A DNA stretch of 64,000 nt from Euwallacea fornicatus (Eukaryota; Arthropoda; Insecta; Coleoptera; Curculionidae), in contig NC_089556.1 in the NCBI RefSeq assembly GCF_040115645.1, positions 1,426,001 to 1,490,000 of the forward strand, given 5' to 3'. Position numbers and translations under genes: made by a program. Shown in pieces: positions 1 to 12,512 of the stretch; positions within the stretch are counted from its first letter, which is position 1, and every line of letters starts with the position of its first letter. The notes beneath the pieces were generated by a model. That model had not been told where the DNA came from and made no database searches. It saw only the letters and a program-made list of their open reading frames with translations.

Positions 1-2816
1 TTTTGCCTTTTGAGATTGACGTGGATGCATTCCCAGGGAGGAAAAGGGAGTGAAGCGACAGGGCCATCACGTATAACGTTCGTAATATTCTTGAGAGTCT
101 CGGAGATTTCTGAACAATTCCACATATTTCGAGAAAGGGAATTGAAATAGACACTCTGTATGCTCCGTGGATCTACGTAGGGCCAGATAAGCAACTCAAG
201 ATACCTCGCCGAAGCAAAAACAGAGAAATGAACGTAACTCGCAAGGTCGCATCCATGACCTACAGAGTGATATCGATTTTCCGTTTCTTAAAAATACATG
301 TATCCTTACAAATCAGCAAATAAAAACAAATACATATATAATATCGCCTCACAAGACCGCTAAACGGACCTCGGCGAGGTTTGCTGATGAAATTTCAAAA
401 GGTTCAGAAGCGATAACTCATGCTAATATTCTAGCGATTGATGGAAAGATTTATTCGTGTTACCTTAACGTTTGAGGGTCTCCAGGGTCTCCGAATGATT
501 CTGCGGGATTTCAAAGCAATACCGAGAAAACTTGTCTCCCGATTTAACCTAAATAAACAGGATAATCCCTAAAAGCAAAGTCATATAAATAATTAACTTG
601 GGTAAATGAAAATTTCGATAAATCCCAGAAGATACCGCAGATGTGGAATAGTCGACTTTAGGCAGAAACGTCAATGTGCCGATTTCTATGTGCAAGTATT
701 GAATGTTTTCTTTGGCCTCTGGACGATTTTCGATTTGAAAGTCCCGCTAAAGGGACATTCTAAAAATACGTTTTTTTTTCGCAAAAACAACAGTAGTCAT
801 CTGACAACGCAATATATTCTTCAAATTTCACGTATAATTCCACAAAAAAATATATATTGCTACTACAATTTGTAAGTTGTCACTAAACCGAGACGTCCAA
901 CCTATTACTCCAAATATCGAGAATATTTATGAGGCAATAACCGAAATGAGAAATTTAAATAATTTTTAATTTTCTGAATTGAGTATTTATGTGTTTTAAT
1001 AGGTCGTCTGCTGAAAAGTGAGAAAGAAATGTGTTTTTCCGATTTCGATCGTTCCCAGAAATTCAATTTTCGGCAAAATTACGAGGTAATTAACACCAAG
1101 ACAATTCGTTGGATAATCTGTTTCATATGGACCGTAAATTGATCAGATTTATGACTATCCGGCTTGTTCTTTTTTGGGGTTTAATCCCCTCCACAGTGTA
1201 AAATTCCTGCAACTCTAAAAAAAAAACGAAATTGTAGGTGAACTAGGTCAAAGAGATGTTTATCAAACCGGTGAAGTAATACTCAGTTACAGAGGCAAAT
1301 AATAATGTTTTTGCGACGTTAACTGCTTTAACTGCAAATGAAAGCTTCCTCAATAATTCCAATTTTAATCTGCCAGGAACACACACTTCCAGAATAAATA
1401 ACGAAAAGATTGTTGAGAAGATTTCGGGCACGATTGGAAAAGAAAATACAATCTTTTGGGAATGTGTTGATTTACATTAATTTATCTAAGGTCAAATTCC
1501 GCCTTATGATTTTATGCAACTTTGTATATCCATTCAACGAATCTGGTTAGAGTCATTCCTCTTGGTGCGTGGAAACGCTGCAACATGATGATACCAGTTT
1601 CATAATTTATTTCAACTTTGACTAGAGCCTGGGCTCTATTGTAATGTTTTGCAGTCAGTCTTGAATGCAACTCCCCCCTCCCCCCTCACTCCCAAAAAAA
1701 AAATGGTATAAGTCGCTTGGCTACCACTACTGGATTTTCGGGCTTAATTTGGAAAGACTGATGACCTGGCGCCAAGTTTGTCAAACTAAATTCAGATCAT
1801 CAGACAGCTCTGGCATGATCATGCAAAATTGACGACAAAACATCATGTTACAGGCTTAAAACAGACCAAAACAAGCGCTTCTGCTGGATATAAATAGAAT
1901 CCCGAACCGGTGGTTGAATCACATTTTAATAGCTCACAATTCTCAAATTTACTCTATAAGAAATCAGGAAAGAAGTACCAAGAGAACCTTTCATTTTTCA
2001 CACATTATATGTTAATTTAATATATAACGATTATATATATATGTATATATATATATATATATATAATCGTCATTTTTGCTATTATTTTGACAACGTGTAA
2101 GTCTCACTTTTATGGCGGTTGCTTATGTGGAAACGTAACACTTATACGCCACTCTAATGTAAACAAAATACACTTATATAGCATTTATGCATAATTTCAT
2201 ACTTCATTTATAATTTATATTTTATTTTCATTTTACTTTTATTATTTTCCTTGTACTCTATCATTCGTATCGAATTCTGAAGTTTTCTTAAACTCCATAA
2301 CAAACAATTGAGCTAAGTTTTCAATAAAAACATACTGCTCCTCTGGCATTGCAGTTAATGCGCCAATTGGTCATAGTTTCACCAGTTTTAAACGGCTGTA
2401 AGAGGTTTTGGCGAAATCGCTAATATTAGCAGGATCATGCAGAAGGACCTTGCAGCAACTGTATCAGATTCCACCCCCGGTGCCGTTTTCGACAAGTAAT
2501 ATATCCAGCACACTTACCTAAGTTCTCAAGAAATTACCGATATATTCTTTCCACTTGGAGAACTTAAAGTATAAAGCTACCTCTTTTGCCATGTTTCCAA
2601 GCTTCTGGCGCATATACCTCGAACATATTTTATGAAGAGCAGGTTTTCTCGAGTCTTGCCAGAACATGACCTGATGATATGATAATGATTGAATGGGCTT
2701 TTTTATGAGTTTTCCCATGAGATATCGTGACCTGAATTAATGAACCATCATCCTGATGAATGCTTTTATCTGCGACATATCCAATACACAATCACAAAAC
2801 AATATAATTGTTGTAT
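1..2816. other. Gene-free stretch with simple repeats
   Basis: I see no exon with recognisable protein similarity here. The open frames are short and look random. The stretch is AT-rich and includes a short C-rich run near 1672-1688 and a self-complementary TA microsatellite near 2028-2066. It is probably intergenic. Confidence 0.5.
2028..2066. repeat. (TA)n microsatellite, palindromic
   Basis: About 40 bp of almost pure TA dinucleotides, interrupted by one ATG near 2041. It is flanked by ATATAACGATTATATA-like and ATATAATCGT sequences, so the whole block can fold into a hairpin. Confidence 0.8.
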
Positions 2817-4554
2817 ATACAGGGTGTAACATATAATCATGGGCATATTTCAGGGGACGATATTGCTCTGTAAAATAATTTTAAAAAAAATTAATGGTTA
2901 ATAACGTACTATTTTCGATATATAAGGTGGCAAAGTTTAACACTTTTTAAAGGGCATTTTTAACAGTTTTTATAATTTTGCGTCAGTTAATTTGAAGAAA
3001 TTCGTGACATAGTCAATTCTCTTAAAAGCATCATTCGCCTGAAGATTTGGGAATTTTGGACTTTGAGGCAAAGAACTAAGTTCTGGACCTTTGTAGAATC
3101 AGAACGCTTTCAACAGGTTTTATAAATTTGTTTTCATTTAAATTTATTTTTATTTTGAGTTAAAAAGTTCAACAAAATTATGCTAAAAGCAAAATTACGC
3201 TAAAAGGGTTTTTTAATATGGAAATCCTCGCATTCCTTTCACAATCCACCACGAAGGTCAGTTCAAGGTGAATGCAGATTACCAGAAAACATATGGAGGC
3301 TTTGAATGTTATGTCATCTCAACATTCCAAACATTCCACTGCGAAGTGTTTAAAACCTTTAAAGGGGATGGTCTATTTAATAAAGAGATAGCTCTGAAAA
3401 AATGGATAAATGTATAACCCTGGGTAAGACAGAGGGAGAAAACGTCCAGATAAGGATGGTGTATGTGTGAAATGGATCCGGTGATTGGTTGTTAGGATAC
3501 AACCGTCAGAGTCAAACAATTTTAAATGTATACTTGTCCTTGTCCCGGATTTTCAGGCTATACGACATAGAGAGAGAGACGAAATGATAGTACGGGAACT
3601 TTCTCCCAGAAGTCCTTGCGTTCGTATCTTCATAACCTCAAAATTTTTGTTTTGATTGCAGCTAAAAGATTGTCACTATTATGTTTATTTACAATTACAT
3701 TTAATTCGTGAATTTACTTTTTATTATATACCAATGAATATTGGAATCAATGTTATTTTATATTATAACAAGCAAAGCAATTTAACCTTTAAAAACGAAC
3801 CAAATTACTTTGATGGAGTGAATGATTGCCTCATTGTAGGCTGTGGATGAAGTTGCAAACCCCAAAAAGTAGCAGTAACTGGATCTGTTATTGCATGTTC
3901 GATTAGTGTTGTGAAGGAGGTGTGAAAAATGCTATTATTAAGCATAAAAAATCCTCTTTTAATGAGAGAACATGAAATGTGAAAAAGAACGGGTAGGGAC
4001 CTTCTTGAAAAATGACTTACATCGAGGTTTGTAGGATGTTTTTCTGGCCTTAAGCCAATGTTTTCGACTTATGCAAGAAGACGCTTCCACTCATTAGCAT
4101 ATACTTGTAAAGAAGTTTTTGAATAGTAATTTTTCACATCCATGAACTCCTTAGGGTAATTAATATTTGTGGATAACATGAAGTTGAGAATTAAACACAT
4201 TAAATTTCTTTTTTGGAATGTTTGACATCATTGACATATAAGTTCAAACTAACACTAGCATCAGGGGCATTATGGGATGATATTCAAGAAGATGTAAATG
4301 AAATCAGAAATAATAATCAAATCTTGCTCAAGATATGGCAAAATTTTAGTTTAAAGCTTGGAAAATGTGTTGATGAAAAGAGTTAACACTTCAAAAATTT
4401 ACTGTGTGTTATTTGTTAATGTGAAACTTTGCCATCCTGTATATTGAAAATATTGCATTTTTTACCATGGATTTATTAGCACTTTTTCATTATTTTGCAG
4501 AGTAGTATTGCTCTTCTGGAATATCTCCATGATAATGTGTTACATTCTGTACAA
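2817..4554. mobile_element. Non-autonomous TIR DNA transposon, family A copy 1
   Basis: The ends are long, imperfect inverted repeats. The left end at 2817 reads ATACAGGGTGTAACATATAA. Read from the opposite strand, the right end at 4554 gives TGTACAGAATGTAACACAT. The match continues inward for about 150 bp through a TTTCAGGGGACGAT / TCCAGAAGAGCAAT block, an ATCCATGGTAAAAAATGC-like block and a second internal motif, TATACAGGATGGCAAAGTTT. No transposase frame is visible in the roughly 1.4 kb interior, so this is either a deleted copy or a foldback-type element. Related copies lie at 35572-36042 and 45688-47313, with a solo end near 44975. Confidence 0.75.
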
Positions 4555-6671
4555 TACAAAAATAATGAAAATGTAGTTCACTGGCATTCTTTACAGTTAT
4601 TTTTTCCTCAAAGACATCATTTTCAGAGGTTTTTTTTTATTACGGTTAAGTACATATTTACATATTTATGGATTTCTTGAATTATCATTATAATATATTT
4701 TATACAGTATATTTCATTCAATAAGTTTTATTACATTTTTTCTTAATTTAATACAATTCATATATGAAGTCTACCCACATCGATACATAGATAGCAAACC
4801 AACTTGACATGGGAATTGGCCTTTTCCAACCTTAATAATTTTCCATAACAGTCAATAAAGTTTTACTTTTTGGTACCTTATTTCTTTAACGCAATGAAAT
4901 CTTTCTCACCGCTCAGACCTAAATTATCGTCTCTTTAACCTTCATTCCATATTGCAAATTTAGTTCTTAGCCAACAACCCGTGATAAATCATTAGAGGTT
5001 TTCCATTACAAATTAGAATTTGACGCCGGTTTTCATTGCGAATTAACTGTTAGGTCATATTGATTGATTTTATAAAGGGAAGAGAAACATTTTTTACATT
5101 TCCATTTTCTTATATCCGAGCATCTTGCACAGCAACAAAGTAATTTCATCGAAAGAGGAAACGAGTATCTTTTTAATTAGGTCTTACCTTACGTAACAAT
5201 CTTGAATAAATAATTGATGACTTCTTTTATGGATTGGTTGTCAAGTGAAAATATAGGGGTTTTATTTGCTCGCTTGTAAAAGGAAAAGATAATTTTTACC
5301 CTCCTTACATTGACAAAAAAGAAATGTATAACATTGCTTTAAGGACGCTGAAAGTACTTCCAATTTATTTCGAATCAACATGCTATAATGCCTAAGATAA
5401 AGCAAACAGAAAATTAGAAGACTTGTTCCTCACGATTTATTATTGGCCCTTAATTTACAAATACAATAGCCTAGAGGAGATTTTTAGTGTACTACACAAC
5501 TCTGGTATCCAACTCCTTCAGTTCCAATTCGAGATTTGTGGTTTTAAGTTATTTGAAACATTTTCAACAATCAATCTTTAAGAAGTTTGACCTCTCCTCA
5601 AGGATTGATTTATTTCGAGACGTGCAACCCTTGTGTTTTAAGTGACACTGTCTCTACCTCGGACATTTTATTGTCCCAACCCGTAAATAGAGATATGATT
5701 AATCATTCTATAACCCCCAAATTAGAACTTTTATTCGGAAAGTTCACGGAGAAAAACTCCGAGGAAAGAATGCGGAGTGACATTTTTCGGATTATAAAAT
5801 CGGTTTTAATGACCGCGTTCTTTATGAGAAAACAACAAAACCCATTTATTTATATCTCCTGAGATTCCTGCTTAAGGCGCCAACTGTTTTATTATCACTT
5901 AATTCAGAAAATTTACGTGGCACCGTTCCCTTTTTACTTATCTCCCTGGATGTGGCACTTCCGTTACTGGCGTCATCCAGGGGTAGTTGATCTCCGTGAA
6001 TCCCCCGTTGGATACGACGCCATATGGAAAATTTCAGAAGCGACTGATACGAGAGGCACTTTCCACATTGCGAAGAAAAAATATGATGAATTTTATGTGT
6101 TTTTTACTGAAAATGCTTAATGGGTTTCCAAGAAATTCATGCTCGACGGTTACAAAAAGTATAAAACGGCGAATTTGGATATTTTCAGGAGAATTTTTAA
6201 ATTTTAAGATCAATTTTTCGGTGTGATTATCTCATATAATTACTTACTTTTAAAAATTCAGTAATTTTCGACACGCTGCTAGAGAAATTTTTTTTTGGCA
6301 CTATAACCACTTTCATTAGCAGAAAAAGCATTTGGATGAATCGGGATTATAGCTAAAAAGAAGAATATGAGGTTAGAGAATGGAAAAATTTGAGGACTGC
6401 ACACCAAAACCACCCCCTCCCTTCTATCTGGTCTTGGAACTGACCTGTCCGCGTAATGCTTGTATGTAATGTAAATGCTTCGAGACACTACAGACGCACA
6501 CCACTTAATTTCCCCTATTCCCTTTCCTCCTCCTTTCCTCCAAGGCTTTTCTTCCCATGATAACTTCCATCATACTTTTGCACTCCATCCTACTCCCTCC
6601 TAGCAAAACCAGCAGTGATTCTTGCTTTCAACCCATATTCTGCATAAATATTTAATATAAACTCCATATCC
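4555..6671. other. Gene-free stretch
   Basis: No recognisable exon, RNA gene or repeat was found. The open frames near 5587-5862 and 5917-6226 overlap each other in different phases, lack family resemblance and have no supporting splice sites. Confidence 0.45.
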
Positions 6672-7640
6672 TGTACAGGATTGCTCATTAGCGCGTCAAA
6701 GTGCAGTATCTCAGTAAATATAAGTTTTAGACGGAAACGTTTCATATCAAAGCTTTTGGCCATTAAGAGATGCGTATTTTAAAATTATTTTCAAATGTAC
6801 AGGGTTCGCCATAAAAGTGTGGTAGTACTAAGTAATGTTTTTTTTTTCATGCAACCGCCCGATTTTTTTGCCATTTTCAAATTTATCGTCAAATTTTAAG
6901 ATTAGTTAATGTAATATATAATGTAATATATAAAAGATAAAATTGTTTCCCGTAGTTTTGATGCTGAACTTCACCAGGTATAGCGTAGCATTTGCCTATA
7001 GTGACGTCACCGGTGCGACTTCTAAAAGCCAAAGGGGGCAATTATCGGGAACTTGGAAACTGCTGTATTTAGAGATAGAGTGATGTTAACAAAGTTGTGA
7101 ATTTTTGGATTTTGCAGAAGATGCCGTCAAGAAAACTGAGGCATTCCGTTTCAAATAAGCAAGTTATTGGGATTTGAAGTCACGTAACCCCGGATGCTCA
7201 TTTCGAAGATTATGAACATTTTTTTAAATTTAAAACACAGAAAACTAGCTTATTAGGTCCTCTTGGGTCGCATGAAACCGATCCTGACATTCGCAGTGGT
7301 TAGTGCGCAGCACCGATTTCCGAGAGACCTTATAGCTATCAAAATTTTCGAATTTTCCGGAATAACTAGGAAATTGTAAATTTTTGATATAAGACCCTTT
7401 ATATAAATTGACCTCGAAATTTGACGATGAATCTGGAAATTGCAAAAAAAATGGGGGGTTCCATTAAAAAAAAAAAAAGATTGGTATCACTACTCTTTTG
7501 TGGCGGACCCTGTACATTTGAAAATAATTTTAAAATACTTACCTCTTAATGACCAAACACCTTGATAAGATACATTTCCTTCTAAAACTCACGTTTACTG
7601 AGATGTCGCACTTTGACGCGCTAATGAGCAACCCTGTACA
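6672..7640. mobile_element. Long-TIR DNA element with compound ends, family B
   Basis: Inverted repeats of about 150 bp bound this 969 bp element. The left arm begins TGTACAGGATTGCTCATTAG at 6672; the right arm, read on the other strand from 7640, begins TGTACAGGGTTGCTCATTAG. Both arms continue through GCGCGTCAAAGTGC, then AGTTTTAGA.GGAAA, and end with a second internal copy of a terminus-like motif, ACAGGGTTCGCCATAAAAG (left, about 6800) and ACAGGGTCCGCCACAAAAG (right, about 7513). The centre carries no transposase. The doubled terminal motif suggests one TIR element inserted within another. Confidence 0.8.
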
Positions 7641-10600
7641 CATCTCCGTAGAGACGGTTAGGGACGGCCCTTAATGGCACTGTTTCGATTCTTCCTTATA
7701 CTGTTAGCCACTGCCATTTCACACCGTTACTAAATGTTTTAGTAAAAGAATTAGGTTTTCATTGCTACTTTTTTATTAACCTGAAATCTTGTTGTTAACC
7801 CGAACTAACCTCAACTAGCCTCTCTTCAGTATTTTTTATTGTTGAAGAAGATTAATGCGCATTATATCTTTGAATAAAAAACATTGCAACAGTGTCTTAA
7901 ATTGGCTGTTTTTAAAGATGCACGTTTACACGTCGACCGATACATTAAAAAAATATCAAAGGATATTTCATCTGTACCATCCAGATTTCCTTGTGAAAAC
8001 ATCTCTGCAGCTTAAATAGCATCTTTCGGATTATATTCCATTTTTAAATTGATTCCTCACTGTTGGTAAATAAAAAGAGATACAAATAGATTTTCGCATG
8101 CGAAAATAGAACGAATTAAAGAAATTTTCTTGGGATTTGTTATGTTTGAGGCTATTTGCGGAAGGAAGACAACAATATATTATTTCAATAAATTGATTTT
8201 GAGCAAGTCGTCCTCACCAAGGGGACCAGTTACATAAACGATTCTATTTATATGAGCCGCTGATTGATCACCTAAATATTGGTTTTTGGGGCGTGGACCA
8301 CCGTGGAAATTTGCTGGATTTAGTTTGAATGAATTGAGCATCTGAACTTCAAAAAAAATAATAATAAAACATCTCATTTACTTTTAAATTTTTTTGAAAT
8401 GTGCACTGATAACCCTCGTTTGTGCAACCAACTCTGTCGTTTCATAAGAGAATTATAGAGGCAAATAAAATTATTGCAAAGCGAGCTCATGAAACCCGGT
8501 TTTTCTATTTTAAAGAACAAAAGGAATAGCGCAATACTGCTGGAATTGTTACCAATTAATATTGATTGCTTATCTAGGGCTTTTCCCCCGTTGATGCGGT
8601 TTGGTTACGTGTCGTTGCAGATTGGATAATTTTATGCAAAAGGTTGTACTTCTGATAGACAAAGTCCCCGCTGGATTGCGGGTATATTTAGATGAAGAAT
8701 ATTAGGGTTTCATTCAGTCACGTAACCTCAGCATATCCATCAAGTCTCGAAATAGATGGCAACAATAGTTATGGAACATAGACCACTTTTTTCCAAGACG
8801 TAAATATTTAAGCTCACATTCTTTTTTTCCCACTGGACTTTGATATTTCGAACATGTAAATCGCATGTCCAGGGATCTGTTTATCTGTCTGGGGCATTAA
8901 TAAACGCCGTTGAAAGTATGTAAAACAAACATATTGATTGAAGCCTAATGACTAATATTGTATCTGGTTTCCTTTGAAAAATCAAAAATTTCCGATTGCA
9001 CTCCAGTTTTCTTGCATCTGGGCCATTGCACCGATAAACGCAGATTTTGGGGCATTTTTTAGGCGTTTTTAACATAGATATTTCAATACCCTAAAATCGA
9101 ATCTGAAAACGTAATTTTTCTACCACCCGCCGGTATTCTGTGTACATGCGCAGTCCCAATTTACAATAACCCCTGCCATGAATGGTGATTCGTGTGCCCC
9201 GTTGAGACAAGTCTGTTTCCGTTTGTTGCATCTAAATAGTATACGTTGCTCGATCGCAATGGGTTTATTAGTAGATCGGGGGTACACCAAATACTGCTAT
9301 TTCCTTCGCGGATGGGGCAACCGTGCACGAGATCGTCATTATGCACTGCACCATGGACACCACATCAGGCACTAACTCCGGGACGAAAAAATGTTTGAAG
9401 TTTTACAAAAATGAAGTTTCACCATTGCATATTAAATTGGGACTCGTGAAGAGCTCTGTTCAAGCAGTAGATCGGTATGGAAAGGGGTTCTTTTGTCAAA
9501 AACAAACATTTCTGGGGCTTAGTGAGGCAAAAATTGAAGAAGACATATTTGTGGGGCCACAATAAGCGAAATAATAAAACGCGAAATATTTAACAATATT
9601 TGACGAGGTTGGAGTGCGTTTAGACCTTTTGTTAAAAATTTTCTTGGAAACGTGAAGGTTGACAATTACGAAGGTATTGTGGGCAACCACTTAGAGCTTC
9701 TAAAGAACTGGGGTTTATCATGTCTCTAAAAATTCACCCGTTGGGCTCTTACATTGATTCCTTTCCCGAAAATTTGGGGCAGCAAATGACGAGCACGGGA
9801 GATTAACCCTTAAAATTGCGAAAGAAGAATAAGGGTCTTTAAGAACATTTCCTAAAACTCCTCGAGCAGCAGCTTGTCCAGACTTCAGCATACTTTCTTA
9901 ACAATACCACCGCAAAACTGCCTCGGGCTGTTGCACACAGAGCATCGGAGATTTAGTACGTTCAGTTGCCTTTTTGGAAAGAACACTTATTCTTCTTTAG
10001 CTAGGTGATTTAAATGGTATGTTGACCATCTTTAGTTAAGTTTTCCAGTAATTTCCTTATCTCGGTTATTTCGCCTTTAGAAGATTTTGGATTTAGTCAT
10101 TTTCGGATCCACCCAAATCTCTAATTCTAGTACGACCGAAGAACGTAAAATAGGTTGTAATACTATTAATTAACTGTTACACGGGGGAGATAATACCACA
10201 CCTGCACACATAAAAGCGGATACAACACTGCTATGTAAGTGTCTGGATGCAATTTGGCAACATAATACCTCCAGTGTGTATTAAATTTGTATACGATTCT
10301 CCATTTTCACATTGTGGAAACAGGAAGACAGAAAACGTTTTTACGATCATGATTCTCGCGTGTCCTCACTAACACGGTTTATCTGCCACGTTTATACGGT
10401 CCATAAAGTCCAGTTATGTCTTGACGGACACAAATATGGGAAAGTTTTCAGGATCGATAACGTAGTTTCACCTTCGGAAAATCTTTTTGGAAAAATTTCT
10501 TTATATAGCCAATCCATATTCACTGAAGCAACTTTAATTTCGAGTTAGTTGCAATTAACTGAAGTGGACTATTATTAGTACATTCGTGATTAACTTGAAC

Positions 10601-11230
10601 GCTATCAAAGTTTCTCCAATATGGGAAATAGTACAAATCCATAGAGAATGGACAGCCACACGCCTCAATAAAATAATCTCCTGCTTGCTTTCGGATTAGC
10701 TAAGTTATCCTGCACGTGGAACGGGATTAAGCACATGGAGATTAAAAGCAGGTAATTATCTCTTTGCTTTAAGTTCAGTTTTTAATGGTTTTCCTGAATT
10801 ATGAGACCCGCTGATAGAGCTCTGCGGGGTTAAAGGAAGATTGCAAATTGAGTCGTTAGCGAGACTGGAACGGCACTTTCGACCTCATGCAGTGATATGA
10901 TACGATTTTATTTTATCCTCAATAATTCGAAGACTTGATATCGATTTCCATGTGACCTGACGGCTCTTTTTAACAGCACTGTTCACCAACTCGTTGGGGT
11001 GTTCGTTGGAGAGGGCTGCCGGTACTGCACCGACGATCCCGAAACATCATCGACAGGCGTCATTCTTTGGGAACGCCCCAATCCACAAATGCCTGCGAAC
11101 TGCGACACCAACTAACGACAGCCATCCAGATCAGAAACGAGTGCCCTGTTTCCGAAACTCACTCATCTCTTCTTCAAAGCGTCTTCCAGGCATTATTCCA
11201 AATCCAATAAACGCGGTACCCTTGATACAC
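7641..11230. other. Mostly featureless, with one exon-like frame
   Basis: Apart from the exon-like frame at 8180-8366 (listed separately), I see no coding exon with family resemblance, no RNA gene and no inverted-repeat element. The overlapping frames at 9161-9690 are open in both directions and not recognisable. Confidence 0.4.
8180..8366 (-). CDS. Possible terminal exon of an unidentified minus-strand gene
   Basis: On the minus strand a T-rich tract followed by AAGTTCAG (about 8367-8374) looks like a splice acceptor. The frame that follows starts MLNSFKLNPANFHGGPRPKN and ends DDLLKINLLK before a TAA stop at 8180-8182, about 60 residues in all. The PANFHGGPRPKNQYLGD segment has a composition more like real protein than random AT-rich frames. 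I do not recognise a family, and I found no upstream exon or canonical polyadenylation signal. It may be a chance frame. Confidence 0.25.
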
Positions 11231-11237
11231 GTCGAAG

Positions 11238-11497
11238 ACGCCGCCGCCGCCGCCGTCGTCGACGTCTCCACCAGGTGGAAATCGGCTTTGGCGTCGCGAC
11301 GTATCCATGGAAATGGGAGTTTATAAATACGAGCGCGTCTGGATGAGATATTCCACAGTCCATTCATACGTCGAACGAGGACTTTAGTTCTCCAGAGCAA
11401 AAGTTTGCGCGAAAAGTTTTCACGCGTTCCTTCGAGTGCTGTCACTGAACTTATTTGGGGCTGAAGAAGTTGTGGTTGGTGTGTTACGCTCAAAGTG
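11238..11497 (+). promoter_or_regulatory. TATA-type core promoter and non-coding first exon
   Basis: A GC-rich island with a (GCC)n run at 11238-11256 precedes a clear TATA box, TATAAATA, at 11322-11329. An initiator-like CACAGTCC lies about 30 bp further on (11354-11361), so transcription would start near 11355. The following sequence has no long frame starting with ATG on the plus strand and reaches a strong donor, AAAGTG|GTGAGT, after 11497. I infer that this is the 5' untranslated exon of the RASL11-like gene, whose first coding exon begins right after an acceptor at 18908-18909. The link is by position and strand only; no transcript evidence is available. Confidence 0.5.
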
Positions 11498-12246
11498 GTG
11501 AGTTTCAGACGAAAGTTTTGTGTAATGTTTAGGTTTTGAAGTTTCAGTTTTCCCCAAGAAACTTAATTGTGGGTTTAAGTTGCGCTTGGTTCGTTTGACC
11601 TAAGTTTGACTTAATTGCCCCGTGAACGATGAGCTTAAATATTGGAGTGGAAAAGGGCTTTCTGTGGACACATCTTGCGTGTCCTCAAAATTCTCTACCA
11701 AGATCCTCCGTTTTGTACATGTCTCACGTTTCTGATCATTCTCTTTTAACGTCATTTTTCTCCTAAACTACTTTGGGTTCTAGATCGAACCTGAACGCGG
11801 TGCCAACGGTAATTTGAAGACTAATAATCGTGAGAATACGGTTTGAGAAGTCTTCATTTTTCCTTTTTTCCAAAATTGCGAAAATAAGCAACCAAATCAC
11901 ATCTCGTCAAACAACTCTGTTTACATAGATTATAGCACTCCTCAAGACGACGAATTTGATATGGTTTTAGTCGAATCCTTCTACAAATTCCTGAGGTATT
12001 TTTAATTATTTTTAACTTACCCAGGTCCTAAATTCAGCCTGGATGTGTGGGGCGCAGATCCCTGAAAATACAGATAAAGGTCCTTCCCTTATGTTCGTTT
12101 TTAATGCAGAAATAACTGGAACAGGTGGTATAGATTTCACATTACACGCAGATTTTCCTCACGACGTCAAAAACACACTTTGTAAAATGGAACACCTCTT
12201 GAGCTCCTGTCTGGATTTGAAGTAAAATATAACCTGCCCTAAACGG

Positions 12247-12320
12247 ATATCCGGCTAGCTGCGGCAGCTAAGCAGGTTTCGGTATCTTTGAGCGTATCTA
12301 GGTGACCATCTGACCGTTAA
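12247..12320 (+). repeat. 5S rRNA-like fragment (possible 5S-derived SINE or pseudogene)
   Basis: The segment reads ATATCCGGCTAGCTGCGGCA then GCTAAGCAGGTTTCGGTATC and TATCTAGGTGACCATCTG. This follows the order of the internal control region of eukaryotic 5S rRNA (TCCGAT...GAAGTTAAGCA...CGGGC...GGATGGGTGACC). The match is partial and a full 120-nt 5S gene is not present. It could be a degenerate 5S pseudogene or the head of a 5S-derived SINE, or a chance resemblance. Confidence 0.3.
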
Positions 12321-12512
12321 CATAACAAACACACAAACAACAATAAAACGATAGTAACTTACAGTATGGTACCTTTGTGGGTCATAGCAATGTCATCAAT
12401 AATCTGTTCCGGTGCCGTGTACAAAGAAAGGTCAAGGAGTACTATTAACCTGTAAAAATAAATCAACAGTTAATGTTCGGTACCAAAATATGCGGTACAA
12501 ATGCGATATGAT

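Noticed and set aside
11131..11493. 120-residue minus-strand frame over the GC-rich island
   Set aside because: It overlaps another frame on the opposite strand, contains the GCC repeat as poly-Ala, and lies over a TATA promoter and donor site on the plus strand. Best explained by base composition.
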